64,000 nt of DNA from Bryobacter aggregatus MPL3 (lineage in GTDB: Bacteria > Acidobacteriota > Terriglobia > Bryobacterales > Bryobacteraceae), in assembly GCF_000702445.1 (NCBI RefSeq), contig NZ_JNIF01000003.1, forward strand, positions 1,736,001 to 1,800,000. The letters run 5' to 3'. Both the position numbers and the translations under genes were made by a program. Positions 16,535 through 25,791 of this stretch are shown one piece after another (the stretch's first letter is position 1; every line of letters starts with the position of its first letter). The notes beneath the pieces were generated by a model. That model saw only the letters and a program-made list of their open reading frames with translations, was not told where the DNA came from and ran no database searches.

Positions 16535-17506
16535 ATGCGCGCGCAAACTATCGACATTTTAGAATCTTCAGGGCGCATCCTTTGCTGCACAATTTTCAAG
16601 CCTTGTGGAAAAAAACTTCTCTCAAAGGGACATATTCTCAGTCAAGAAGACGTCCGGCTCATGCAGACCGAAGGGATGTCAGAGGTCTGGGTGACACAAC
16701 TGGAAGATGGGGAGGTGTCAGAAGATGATGCCGTCCTTACGGTGGGCCGGGGGGTTGGCAGTGGCGCCCTTGAAATGCGTCCCGCCCCAGGGGGACGTGT
16801 GAACCTGATGGCAACCGAAGATTGCTGTGTTCTCGTTGACGACGAATTGCTGAAGCAGATCAACTGCACCTCCAGCGTCGTCATCGCGACCCTCCCCAAT
16901 CTGAGCTTTGCGACGGCAAATCAGCGGATTGCCACCATCAAGAGCTCTCCCTTCGCGGTAGCCCAGTCCCAGCTCGAAACCATCACTTCGATCCTCAAGG
17001 AACGCGGGGCCATTTTACAAGCCCGCCCCATCCGGAAGCCCACCGTGGGTGTACTTTACTCCGACCCGATTAACGGGGATCGCGCGCGCATGCTCTTTGA
17101 AGGAATCGTGCGCCAGCGTCTCGGCCGCTTTGGGGTGTCGGCAAACTTCGCCTTGGCTTGCCTCGAGGACGAAGAGGAAGTCACCCGTGGACTGAGCCAT
17201 TTGATCCGAACGAAGCCAACTGCAATCCTGGTCGCGTCCACTACTGCTCCGGCGGGTCCGGAAGACGTCATTGGCCGGGCGATTGTCCGCCTGGGCTGCC
17301 ACACCGAGCGCTTTCTGGCGCCGGTGGAACCTGGAAACCTGCTGCTTCTTGCGTATAAAGATGACATTCCGATCATTTCGGCGCCGGGCTGCCATCGCTC
17401 CGCGAAGCCCAATGTCATCGACCTTCTCATTCCGCCAGCGCTTGCAAAGTACCGCATCTCCGGCTGGGAAGTGGCCTGTCTCGGTCACGGCGGCTTGCTT
17501 GGTTAA
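16535..17506 (+). CDS. Molybdopterin-binding (MoeA/MogA-fold) domain protein
   Basis: A 323-residue protein. The N-terminal half resembles the front part of MoeA-like molybdopterin-binding proteins: LLSKGHILSQEDVRLMQTEG, VWVTQLEDGEVSEDDA, and NLMATEDCCVLVDDELL. The C-terminal half is a MoCF-biosynthesis-type fold: TVGVLYSDP, AILVASTTAPAGPEDVIGRAI, PVEPGNLLLLAYKDDIPIISAPGC. The position of the conserved Ser/Pro-Gly-Cys turn fits the family. It probably handles molybdopterin or its nucleotide, but the exact step is unclear. An AGGAG site at 16522-16526 lies eight bases before the ATG. No other molybdenum-cofactor genes are in the window. Confidence 0.75.
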   Translation: MRAQTIDILESSGRILCCTIFKPCGKKLLSKGHILSQEDVRLMQTEGMSEVWVTQLEDGEVSEDDAVLTVGRGVGSGALEMRPAPGGRVNLMATEDCCVLVDDELLKQINCTSSVVIATLPNLSFATANQRIATIKSSPFAVAQSQLETITSILKERGAILQARPIRKPTVGVLYSDPINGDRARMLFEGIVRQRLGRFGVSANFALACLEDEEEVTRGLSHLIRTKPTAILVASTTAPAGPEDVIGRAIVRLGCHTERFLAPVEPGNLLLLAYKDDIPIISAPGCHRSAKPNVIDLLIPPALAKYRISGWEVACLGHGGLLG

Positions 17507-17537
17507 GCGTCCCTCCTCAACGCCACCAAGCAAGCTG
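17491..17537. terminator. Bidirectional hairpin between convergent genes
   Basis: GCTTGCTTGGT at 17493-17503 pairs perfectly with ACCAAGCAAGC at 17525-17535, extended by a wobble and one more pair. An inner GCGT/ACGC stem (17507-17510 with 17520-17523) lengthens it. The left arm lies in the last codons of the molybdopterin-fold gene. T runs are weak on both sides. It fills the 42-base gap before the PPC-domain gene on the other strand. Confidence 0.55.
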
Positions 17538-17548
17538 CCAGAGAATTT

Positions 17549-19882
17549 CTATTTCGCCTTCACTCGGAGTAGGATTGCTTCGGGTGCCGCAAACTGATTC
17601 TGTTGCGGGCTCCGCGTTTCGACATTCCCTGCCACATAAATCACCTGTTCGAGCGCCGCACTGCCCGGTAGCGCCGCCAACGTAAAGCCACGCTTGGTTT
17701 CCTCTTCGTTCACCAGCACTCCGTTGAGACCAACATCCAACACCCGCACCGAGGGTGGCAGATTCAGCACCGAAATGGGAATCCGCCCCTTGAAGCCATT
17801 CTGCCGCTCGACGGTCAGGTTCACGTCCGCCGTCCCACCCGCTTCAATCTCCACCACCTTCGTGATCGCCGACACCGTAATATCCGGCTTCGGCATCATG
17901 GAAAGCAGCTTCAGCTGGTCTTCCTGGTTCGCATAGCGCGCCAGTTTCCCGGCCCGGCCCACCACTTCAATCGGTGTTGCCTGGCCGGCAACGCTCAAAC
18001 TCGCGTCGCTCTTCAGCAGAATCGTGGCAAACACCTGTCCCGGCGGCATCACGGAGGGAGTCGCGCTTACACCTTTCGGCAAGCCTTCGACGCGCAACTC
18101 AATCGGTCCATCGAAGCCGTCCATCCGGAAGGCCTGCACGGTGATCGGTACAGCCGCTCCGGGGGGCAGATTCGGATTCCGCGGCGTCATCGACAGACGG
18201 AAATCTGGTTCCGCATGGCGCGCCGTCAAGCGGTAGGGCTGCGCCTTGGCGAGCTCTCCCCGTACATCGCGCAAACGCAGTTGGTACTCTCCATCGGCGG
18301 GCGCGGTGAAGTGCAGCAGTGAATCCTTGCTATAGCCCGGGCCGCCATCGTCATTGCGATAGTAGAGCCGGGTTAGTGGCAAGCCATTCGAGGTGAACTT
18401 CGCTCCGGCCGGATGTACCTGCACCTTATAGATACTGCTATCGATTGCATGGGCTTCCGCCGTCGTGTCCAGGTAGGTGATCCGCTGGCCATTGAAATTC
18501 TCGAAGATCATGTCGTCGTCCGGCGTTTTCGGCATCGCGCTCACCTGAATGACTTCGCCGCCGAGCATCACATAGTCACCCACCTGGATCGCGTTCCAGG
18601 AGTTGATGCGAATGCCGCGCGAGGCGCTGTCATGGTCGCGCAGCGTCGTGGTTGTTTCCCACACCGGACGCAACACCGCGCGCTCAATCGATTGGCCCTG
18701 CGCATCCACCACTTCGAGGAAGGAGTCGACATCACTCCCCGCCCGCTTTGCGTCCACTTCAAACACCAGCTTCTCGCCCTTCTTCGCTGCAAAGCGGAAG
18801 CTCGCCTCCTTCTTCAACTTGCCATTCACCGTCACCGGCAAACTGAGGGAATTCACCCCTTCCTTGGCCTCTACTTCGGGATGCTGGCCCAGTTCCAAGC
18901 GCACTTCATTGAACGATAGACCTGTTGAAAGCTTCGGCCGGGTGAGCACCGCAAAGGCATCGCGTTCGCTCGGCACTCCCTGCACCTCAAACTCGCCACT
19001 CCCGACATGCAGACCCTCCACCTTCACCTTGGCCTGCTTCCCTTGCTGCAAACCCAGCGGATACACGCTCGACACATAGGGAAACTCGCCGGCCTTCAAA
19101 CGATAGAAGTGGCTCGCCCGGCCGCTTTGTTGAAAGTCGGTGATCTGCAGATAATAGTTGCCTTCTTTGGCAAAGCGGTAAGAAAAGGCCTTGACGCTAC
19201 TCCCCCCATCCTGTCCAAATTCTGCGAGCACACTTTGATCCTCATTCAGAATCCGCACCACCGGCTGCAGCGTGCTTCCCAGCAGCATGCCCCCATTCTC
19301 AAAGCTCAGTTCCTGCCCGGCCCGCACCTTGATCTTGTACGTATCGACATCTCCATTGCGGCTGATGGCGCCGGTAAAGATGGCAGGGAGATAGACCTCT
19401 GTCGCATTGTCCACGCTATCGTTGGGCTCGACATCGGCAGCCTCTCCAAAGAACGGCTCCACCAGAAAAGTCCCCATCGGGCTGGTCCCCAGCGGGGTCA
19501 GCAAGCGGAAGTTCACCGGGCCCACGACAGCCTCGCCACTAATCTCCACTTCCACCGTCACCAGATTGCGCGGCGGCATCGGACCAAGATCAATCGACGA
19601 CACGCCCCCGTTCGCACCCAGGCGCAGCTCGGCCTGATCCGGCAGTTCCTTCACACGAAGAATCTTTCCGGTGACACCCTTTTCGCTGAAGTAGATGGCC
19701 GAAGCGTTCGCCAGATTGAAGCCTTCGATCTCCATCTCCACGCTCATGCCACGCGCGACTCCAAGCGGCGCCACGCGCGATAGGGTCGGCGGTGTCATGC
19801 GGCTTCCGCTCGGCCAATCGCTCGCCTTCTGCGCAAATACACAACTCGCGCTCAACAATAGAACTGCAATTCGTTTCCTCAT
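17549..19882 (-). CDS. Secreted pre-peptidase C-terminal (PPC) domain protein
   Basis: A 777-residue exported protein with signal peptide MRKRIAVLLLSASCVFAQ. N-terminal Ig-like or IPT-like strands (TLSRVAPLGVARGMSVEMEIEGFNL) are followed by a PPC-type domain (EPNDSVDNATEVYLPAIFTGAISRNGDVDTYKIKV, read in parts). Similar repeats recur (YSKDSLLHFTAPADGEYQLRL). The tail contains more Ig-like modules. Such proteins accompany DUF1501/DUF1553 and WD40 genes in Planctomycetes and Acidobacteriota. The ATG overlaps the WD40 stop in an ATGA, showing translational coupling. The frame could start as far upstream as 20080, but ATG at 19882 gives the signal peptide. Its biochemical role is unknown. Confidence 0.8.
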   Translation of the reverse strand: MRKRIAVLLLSASCVFAQKASDWPSGSRMTPPTLSRVAPLGVARGMSVEMEIEGFNLANASAIYFSEKGVTGKILRVKELPDQAELRLGANGGVSSIDLGPMPPRNLVTVEVEISGEAVVGPVNFRLLTPLGTSPMGTFLVEPFFGEAADVEPNDSVDNATEVYLPAIFTGAISRNGDVDTYKIKVRAGQELSFENGGMLLGSTLQPVVRILNEDQSVLAEFGQDGGSSVKAFSYRFAKEGNYYLQITDFQQSGRASHFYRLKAGEFPYVSSVYPLGLQQGKQAKVKVEGLHVGSGEFEVQGVPSERDAFAVLTRPKLSTGLSFNEVRLELGQHPEVEAKEGVNSLSLPVTVNGKLKKEASFRFAAKKGEKLVFEVDAKRAGSDVDSFLEVVDAQGQSIERAVLRPVWETTTTLRDHDSASRGIRINSWNAIQVGDYVMLGGEVIQVSAMPKTPDDDMIFENFNGQRITYLDTTAEAHAIDSSIYKVQVHPAGAKFTSNGLPLTRLYYRNDDGGPGYSKDSLLHFTAPADGEYQLRLRDVRGELAKAQPYRLTARHAEPDFRLSMTPRNPNLPPGAAVPITVQAFRMDGFDGPIELRVEGLPKGVSATPSVMPPGQVFATILLKSDASLSVAGQATPIEVVGRAGKLARYANQEDQLKLLSMMPKPDITVSAITKVVEIEAGGTADVNLTVERQNGFKGRIPISVLNLPPSVRVLDVGLNGVLVNEEETKRGFTLAALPGSAALEQVIYVAGNVETRSPQQNQFAAPEAILLRVKAK

Positions 19883-20805
19883 GGCACCAGCTCCGTAATG
19901 AGTAAGCTCCCGTTCATTCTGCCAATCGCCACCCGCGCGCCATCGGGCGAGTATTCGAGTCCATAGCTCCAATCGGGTTGATTGCCAAGGCTCTTTTGCT
20001 CCGACAAATCCGAGGCGCGGAACAACTTCACACTGCGGTCCGCCGAACTCGAGAGCAGATACTTTCCATCGCGGCTCCACACCACCCGCAAGATCGCGTC
20101 TTCATGCGCAATCATCGAATTGCGCAGCGTCGCGCCTTTTTCCTCGAGAGACCAAACACGGATCGTCTTATCCTGTCCGGCGGCCACAATGCTCTTTCCG
20201 TCGGGCGACACTGCGACGCTATTAACGCCGTCGGTCGGCTCGCTCATCGTGAACAGGCGCTCGCCCGTCTCGGGGTTCCACACCTTGATACTGCGGTCGG
20301 CCGCTCCGCTCACCAGACGCTTCCCATCGGGTGTGAAGGCGATCGAGTAGATCGCATCGATATGGTCCTTCAGCGTGCGAATCGCTTTGCCTGTCTCGGC
20401 ATCCCAAAGCTGGATCAGCTTGTCATAGCTCGACGTCGCGATGGTCTTGCCATCGGGTGAGATTGAAAGGCCATAAATGCAATCAGAGTGGCCGTTGATC
20501 GTTGCCTTCAGCGTCCCATCCGCATTCCAGATTTTCACCTCGCCCTTGCGGCCGGGGGCTCCCCCCGCCGCGGCAAGATACTTGCCATCGGGGCTCCAGG
20601 CCAGCGCGCGCACCGCATCGGCATGGCCGATCAGCTTGGCGGTCTCGATCTTTCCCGTCGCATCGAGGAGCCGCACTTCCTGATAGCCGCCAACTGCGAT
20701 CGCCTTGCCATCCGGCCGCCAGGCGAGCGTATAGATCTGCCGCAGTGCGGGCGAAGCACCCACCAGCGGCAATCCAAACACGAGTGCCAGAAATTGCCGT
20801 CTCAT
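19879..20805 (-). CDS. WD40-repeat protein, exported
   Basis: A 308-residue protein with a signal-like N-terminus (RQFLALVFGLPLVGASPA) and seven WD40 blades, seen as repeats such as LAWSPDGKYLAAAGG, LSISPDGKTIATSSYD, IAFTPDGKRLVSGAADRSIKVWN and VWSRDGKYLLSSSADRSVKLF. It likely acts as a periplasmic scaffold for the neighbouring DUF1553 and PPC proteins. Its start and stop overlap the flanking genes by ATGA on both sides, one of the clearest signs that this block is one operon. Confidence 0.88.
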   Translation of the reverse strand: MRRQFLALVFGLPLVGASPALRQIYTLAWRPDGKAIAVGGYQEVRLLDATGKIETAKLIGHADAVRALAWSPDGKYLAAAGGAPGRKGEVKIWNADGTLKATINGHSDCIYGLSISPDGKTIATSSYDKLIQLWDAETGKAIRTLKDHIDAIYSIAFTPDGKRLVSGAADRSIKVWNPETGERLFTMSEPTDGVNSVAVSPDGKSIVAAGQDKTIRVWSLEEKGATLRNSMIAHEDAILRVVWSRDGKYLLSSSADRSVKLFRASDLSEQKSLGNQPDWSYGLEYSPDGARVAIGRMNGSLLITELVP

Positions 20806-23243
20806 TGGTTAAACAGAAACTCCTTGCTCGTCAGCAGCGCCCACATCAGGTCTTCCGCACTCTGCCGCCGCGATTGCAACAACGCTTCGGTCGTGCCCTT
20901 GGCGAGCCGCGAAGACCGCAGCAACTCGGCCGCGCGCTGCTTCTCGCTGTCCTTCGGGTAGCGTCCAAAGGCCGACAGATACACCTGCTCAATCATCCGC
21001 TGGTCGCTGATGCCGAGCTTCAGAAACAGGCTCACGGACCCATCCTTCGCCATCAACTTCCGGTTCAGTGTCTCGCCATTGATCACATGCAGGGCCTGTG
21101 CAATGCTCGGGTCACTCGATCGCTCACCCGCATCGCAGATCACCCGCTTCGGACGCCCGAACACCGTCAGAAACTCGCTCTTCACCTGTACATCCGGCAA
21201 CTGCAACGCGCGGGTGCCGGCAGGGAAGCCATCAAAGCTGGTCGCAACGCCTGTCACCTGGCTCATCGAATCGAGCAGCACCTCGGCAGGCAAGCGCTTC
21301 AGCAGGTAATGCGAGTAATACTTGCCGTCATTCTGATTCGAGGCATTCGGCTCGCTGGAGAGTTGATAGGTGCCGGAATTCATGATCGTGCGGATCAACC
21401 GCTTCACATCGAAGTCCTTCGTGAAGTCTTGCACCAGCGCGTCGAAGAGTTCTTCGTTCGATGCCGGGTTCGTCGCGCGGACATCGTCGATCGGATCGGT
21501 CAGGCCGCGGCCCATGAAGTTCCCAAATACGCGGTTGACGAGGTTGCGTGCGAAGAACTGATTCTTCGGAGACGTCAGCCACTTCGCAAAGTGAACCCGG
21601 CGATCCTCCGTGCTGTCCAGGCTCATCTCCGCGCCATCGAGCGGTGTCGGATTCAGCGGCCGCAGCAAGCGCGGATGCATCACGTCGCCGCTCGTGCGGG
21701 CAAACACGACCGTCTCGCCTGCACTGTCGCCATTCTTCAGGCCAACCCGCGCAAACAGATTTGCCATCTGGTAATACTGCTTCTGCGTCCACTTCTCGAG
21801 CGGATGATTGTGGCAACGGGCGCAGGTGAGACGCTGGCCGAGGAAGGCCTGCGTCACATTCTCGGTGAGATCAATCGGATCCTTGTGCAGCACAAAGTAG
21901 TTCAGCGCGCCGTTCTGCCGGGTGCTGCCGCTTGAAGTCAGAAGCTCGGTCGCAAACTTGTCCCAGGGCTTGTTCTCTTTGACGCTCTCGCGAATCCAGT
22001 TGTAGAAACTCTGCGTGCCCACCGCGCCGAGCTTGCGCGAGCTCACCAGCATCAGGTCGCTCCACTTGTAGGCCCAGTAGTCGGTGAACTCGTCCTTTGC
22101 CAGAATCGTCTCGATCAGCTTCGCGCGCTTATCGGGGCTCTTGTCGGCCAGAAAATTCTCCACCTCTTCGGCACTCGGCAGAATGCCCGCTGCGTCCAGA
22201 TAGGCCCGGCGGATGAACATGTCATCGGGTGCAGGCGCGGACGGTTCCAGATTGATGGCCTTCAGCTTTGCCAGAACCAGCTTGTCAATGTAGTTGTTCT
22301 GCGAGAAGCGTTCATACTTCTCCGGCGCCACCGCATTCGCACTCGGCACGGCAACTCGCGCATAGAGCACTTTGCTCGAGTACCACAGCGTAATCGCTGC
22401 CTCGCCCTGGCCGGTCATCTTCACCCGGCCGGTGGCATCATCCACTTGCGCGACACCCTCGTCGTTCGAGCTGTACTTGGCCCAGCGCGTCACATCTTCA
22501 AAACGTCCATCGCTATAGCGGGCGCGCACTACCAGTTGCTGCTCGGAACCTGGCTTGAGCGCTGCGCTCTTCGGATAGACTTCGAGGCCCACGACTTCCG
22601 CATCCTTGGCGGAAGGAGCCACTGCCCCGGCTTCAATCCACTCGCGAATCACCCGGTACTCGAGCGAATCCTTCTTCAACAAACGGCCGCCCCCATGCGG
22701 AATCGCAAAGGACGCCTTCTGCAACAGCAGACTCTTCTCCGGATCGGAAAGCACCACCCGGCGGCCCTGGCTCTGGTGAGTCAAGGTGTCGTAATCTACT
22801 TCCGGATCGTAGCCGCGCAGGGTCAGCTTAAAGCCATTCTTGCCGGCGAGCGCTCCATGGCAAGCACCCTGGTTGCAACCGCGCTTGCTCAGCACTGGAA
22901 TCACATGCTCGCGGAAACCCCAGGCAAAATTCGCACCGTAGTTTTTGACGTTCACCTGCGTTGTCGCCACCACGTCCCCAGACTTCGCCGTGATGGTCGC
23001 GACACCGTCCGACTTAGGGGTCAGCATTCCGGCTGCGTCTACTTCTGCTACAGCCGGATTGGAGGACGACCACTGGGCCGTCCGGGTCCAGTCCTCTTGC
23101 AATGCACCCACTGTCGCCTCCGCCAGCATCTGCTGACGGCTTTCTTTCGAGTGGAGGGTAATCTTCTCGGGATAGAGCTTCAACTGTGCTGGCGCGGCCC
23201 AAAGACCGGCCGAGACCAACACGCCACAAAGAAATCGTTTCAT
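20802..23243 (-). CDS. DUF1549/DUF1553 (PSD1-type) cytochrome-like protein with Big2 domains
   Basis: An 813-residue exported protein whose signal peptide is MKRFLCGVLVSAGLWAAPAQ. Order: Big2-like domain (30-102), a cytochrome-like segment with an unusual CX4CH (C123, C128, H129), a second Big2-like domain (218-300), a DUF1549 region (315-480) with a standard CxxCH (CARCH, 474-478), then DUF1553 (VHFAKWLTSPKNQFFARNLVNRVFG). These families are linked to c-type cytochromes and are typical of Planctomycetes and Acidobacteriota; function is not established. ATG at 23243 is chosen over the longer frame to 23417 because it gives the signal peptide. Confidence 0.85.
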   Translation of the reverse strand: MKRFLCGVLVSAGLWAAPAQLKLYPEKITLHSKESRQQMLAEATVGALQEDWTRTAQWSSSNPAVAEVDAAGMLTPKSDGVATITAKSGDVVATTQVNVKNYGANFAWGFREHVIPVLSKRGCNQGACHGALAGKNGFKLTLRGYDPEVDYDTLTHQSQGRRVVLSDPEKSLLLQKASFAIPHGGGRLLKKDSLEYRVIREWIEAGAVAPSAKDAEVVGLEVYPKSAALKPGSEQQLVVRARYSDGRFEDVTRWAKYSSNDEGVAQVDDATGRVKMTGQGEAAITLWYSSKVLYARVAVPSANAVAPEKYERFSQNNYIDKLVLAKLKAINLEPSAPAPDDMFIRRAYLDAAGILPSAEEVENFLADKSPDKRAKLIETILAKDEFTDYWAYKWSDLMLVSSRKLGAVGTQSFYNWIRESVKENKPWDKFATELLTSSGSTRQNGALNYFVLHKDPIDLTENVTQAFLGQRLTCARCHNHPLEKWTQKQYYQMANLFARVGLKNGDSAGETVVFARTSGDVMHPRLLRPLNPTPLDGAEMSLDSTEDRRVHFAKWLTSPKNQFFARNLVNRVFGNFMGRGLTDPIDDVRATNPASNEELFDALVQDFTKDFDVKRLIRTIMNSGTYQLSSEPNASNQNDGKYYSHYLLKRLPAEVLLDSMSQVTGVATSFDGFPAGTRALQLPDVQVKSEFLTVFGRPKRVICDAGERSSDPSIAQALHVINGETLNRKLMAKDGSVSLFLKLGISDQRMIEQVYLSAFGRYPKDSEKQRAAELLRSSRLAKGTTEALLQSRRQSAEDLMWALLTSKEFLFNQ

Positions 23244-23253
23244 CACTGTCGCC

Positions 23254-24633
23254 TTAACTGAGCACTTCGTGGATCGGCTCGACTCCGCGGTCCACCAGCG
23301 GAATCGGACGGCCTTGCGAACCGGGGAGTTCGAGTGACAGATCCACGCCAAGCCCTTTGTAAATCGTTGCGGCCACTTCCGCCGGAGTAGTGGGCCGGTC
23401 CTTGGGATAAGCGCCAATCTCGTCCGAGGCGCCCACGATCGTGCCGCCTTTTAACGGCCCGCCGCCCATCAGAATGCTCCAGCACAAGGGCCAATGATCG
23501 CGGCCACCAGCCGGATTGATCTTTGGCGTCCGGCCAAACTCGCCGCAAGCCACCACCATCGTGTTTTTCAGCAAGCCACGCTCGCTCAAGTCTTCGAGCA
23601 ACGAGGCATAAGCATGATCGAACATCGGGCCAACCAGATCTTTGTAGCAACTGATCGGGGAGAAGGGCTTCGAACCATGAATGTCCCAGGTGATCTCATC
23701 AAACACCGTCTCGAACATATTCACCGTGACAAAGCGAACTCCGGCCTCCACCATGCGGCGCGCCAGCAGACAACTCTGTCCAAAGCGATTCAGCCCATAC
23801 TTCTCGCGCACCGCCTCTGGTTCGCGATGCAGCTCAAACGCTTCGCGCGCCTTCTGGCTCGACATCAGCGTGTAGGCCTGGTGGAAGGTACTGTCCATCA
23901 GACGGGCGTCCTGCGAGGTCTCAAATCGATTCACCGCATGGTCGACAGCTTCGCGCCAATTGCGGCGGCGATCGACGCGCATGGCGCTCAGATAGTCCGG
24001 AGGCAACATATCGGGAACGCGGAAGTTTGGGTCGCTCGGGTCTGCGTTCAACACAAAGGGATCAAAAGTCTTGCCCAGAAACCCGGCGCTCTGTCCATGT
24101 GGCATATTGCCGCCCGTGTTCCCGATTGGCCGCGGCAACAGCACATGCGCCGGCACATCGCCCTTGGGGCCCTTCAACTTGCTCAGCACACACCCGATGT
24201 GCGGATGCTCGACGCCGCCTTGAAAAAGCCGGCCCGTCTGCATCATCTGATGGCCGGTATCGTGCACAGCGGCTGCGGTATGGTTCATGCCGCGAATGAT
24301 GGAGTACTTATCCGCATGCTTGGCCATGCGCGGAAAGTTCTCGCTGATCTCAATTCCCGGAACATTCGTCTTGATCGCCTGGAACGGCCCGCGAATCTCG
24401 CTCGGCGCGTTGGGCTTCATATCCCAGGTATCGAGCTGGCTTGGCGCGCCCACCAACATCAGAAAGATGCAGTTCACGTCGGATTTGGTCTGGTCAACTG
24501 CGCCCATCGCCTTCAGTGCGGTGAACTGCGTCATCCCAAGTCCAAGCATCGATAGGGATCCGGCATGGAGAAAGTCTCTCCGTCGCGATCCATCGCAGAA
24601 CTCCACAGATTTGTCAGCGTCGAATCGGAACAT
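23254..24633 (-). CDS. DUF1501 protein with Tat signal (sulfatase/phosphatase-like fold)
   Basis: A 459-residue protein. A twin-arginine signal (SRRRDFLHAGSLSMLGLG, residues 16-33) targets it across the inner membrane by Tat. The body matches DUF1501: FLMLVGAPSQLDTWDMKP, YSIIRGMNHTAAAVHDTGHQMM, GVRFVTVNMFE, and VVACGEFGRTPKINPAGGRDHWP. The family is distantly related to alkaline-phosphatase-like enzymes, but its reaction is unknown. It ends 10 bases before the DUF1549/DUF1553 gene, its usual partner. The TPR gene stops 36 bases upstream. Confidence 0.9.
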   Translation of the reverse strand: MFRFDADKSVEFCDGSRRRDFLHAGSLSMLGLGMTQFTALKAMGAVDQTKSDVNCIFLMLVGAPSQLDTWDMKPNAPSEIRGPFQAIKTNVPGIEISENFPRMAKHADKYSIIRGMNHTAAAVHDTGHQMMQTGRLFQGGVEHPHIGCVLSKLKGPKGDVPAHVLLPRPIGNTGGNMPHGQSAGFLGKTFDPFVLNADPSDPNFRVPDMLPPDYLSAMRVDRRRNWREAVDHAVNRFETSQDARLMDSTFHQAYTLMSSQKAREAFELHREPEAVREKYGLNRFGQSCLLARRMVEAGVRFVTVNMFETVFDEITWDIHGSKPFSPISCYKDLVGPMFDHAYASLLEDLSERGLLKNTMVVACGEFGRTPKINPAGGRDHWPLCWSILMGGGPLKGGTIVGASDEIGAYPKDRPTTPAEVAATIYKGLGVDLSLELPGSQGRPIPLVDRGVEPIHEVLS

Positions 24634-24669
24634 GGCGTAGCGTCTCCAAGCGAAAGATTTGTCCAGATT

Positions 24670-25791
24670 CTATCGTTCTTGGAGAACGAACGCTACGGTA
24701 TCCCCTTGTGCGCGGCTGCGGAGCGCTGTTTCCAGATTTTTTCTGACGGACAAAAGTTTCGGATGCCGCGCCCGCAGTGTCTTCTCAAAAATCGACAGCG
24801 CCCGCCGGTACAGCCGGATCGCCTCATCCTGGCGGCCCTCATCGAGCAACAAGCTTCCCAAGTTATTCAATGCCAGCGCCACATCCGGATGCGATTTGCC
24901 AAGCAGCTTCTTCTGAATCGCAATCGAGCGCCGGTAATGCTCCTCTGCCTCCCGATTCTTGCCTTGCGCCGCCAGCAAGGCCGCCAGGTTGTTCAGGTTG
25001 ATCGCTACCTCGGAATGGTCCGGGCCATACAGTGTGGTGAACACACGTAAGGCATGCCGGTAAATGGGTTCGGATTCGTCGTAGCGCCTCAGTCCATCGA
25101 GAATTCCGGCATACGCCGCGCCGTCGGCAACGCTCTGTGGGTGCTCTTTTCCCAGATGGGCGATGGAGATTTCCCAGGCCCTGTACCCTGGTTCCAGTGC
25201 TTCTTCATAGCGGCCGGCGGCATGGAGAATCCCACCAATGTTGTGATAGATCGAGCTCAGCTCCAGCGCCTCTTCTCCATAGGTCTCCCGCATGTTTTGC
25301 AACGCGCTGCGATATAAAGCGAGCCCGGCGGTAAAGCGCCCGGCATATTTGTAAACAACGGCTAAGTTATTCTGCGAGGTGGCCGTTTCCGGATGCTGCT
25401 CGCCAAAGTGACTGCGATTCCGCCGCAGCGCCTCCTTCAGATACTTCTCCGCATTCCTGTAATCCCCCAGCTCGCGATAGACCGTTCCTAGAATGCTGCG
25501 CGAGCGGGCGCGAATCCGCACCGCGTCTTCTCCCCGAAAGCGTCGCCCAAGTCCATCTGTAATCGCCATGCTCCGTCTTGCGTGGGCAAGCGCTTCCGCA
25601 TAGCGTTGCAGCTTGTTCTCTAGCTCCGCGACGTCGTTCAGCAGATTCGCGACGTCGGGGGAGGCCCCGCCTTCCAACATCTCAAAGCTAGCCAGTGCCC
25701 GCAGCAATGCGGTCAGCGCCTCTGCAAAGCGGCATTTCGATACCAGCACCCAGGCCTTTTCCTGCATAGCAATCGCGTCGCTCAGGGTCAT
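24670..25791 (-). CDS. Tetratricopeptide-repeat protein (kinesin-light-chain type)
   Basis: A 373-residue soluble protein made of roughly six 42-residue TPR units, for example DYRNAEKYLKEALRRNRSHFG, NNLAVVYKYAGRFTAGLALY, IYHNIGGILHAAGRYEEALE and ALNNLGSLLLDEGRQDEAIRLY. This TPR_12 pattern is typical of protein-interaction scaffolds. ATG at 25791 shares an ATGA with the upstream ABC-subunit stop, which decides the start over an in-frame ATG at 25845. It links the exporter half of the operon to the DUF1501 half; which proteins it binds is unknown. Confidence 0.88.
   Translation of the reverse strand: MTLSDAIAMQEKAWVLVSKCRFAEALTALLRALASFEMLEGGASPDVANLLNDVAELENKLQRYAEALAHARRSMAITDGLGRRFRGEDAVRIRARSRSILGTVYRELGDYRNAEKYLKEALRRNRSHFGEQHPETATSQNNLAVVYKYAGRFTAGLALYRSALQNMRETYGEEALELSSIYHNIGGILHAAGRYEEALEPGYRAWEISIAHLGKEHPQSVADGAAYAGILDGLRRYDESEPIYRHALRVFTTLYGPDHSEVAINLNNLAALLAAQGKNREAEEHYRRSIAIQKKLLGKSHPDVALALNNLGSLLLDEGRQDEAIRLYRRALSIFEKTLRARHPKLLSVRKNLETALRSRAQGDTVAFVLQER

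Noticed and set aside
20502-21935. 477-residue plus-strand open frame across the WD40 and DUF1549/DUF1553 genes
   Set aside because: It crosses the boundary of two well-supported genes on the other strand and shows low-complexity Arg/His-rich sequence typical of shadow frames.
23494-24555. 353-residue plus-strand open frame inside the DUF1501 gene
   Set aside because: Antisense to a conserved protein with clear motifs; no domain recognisable.
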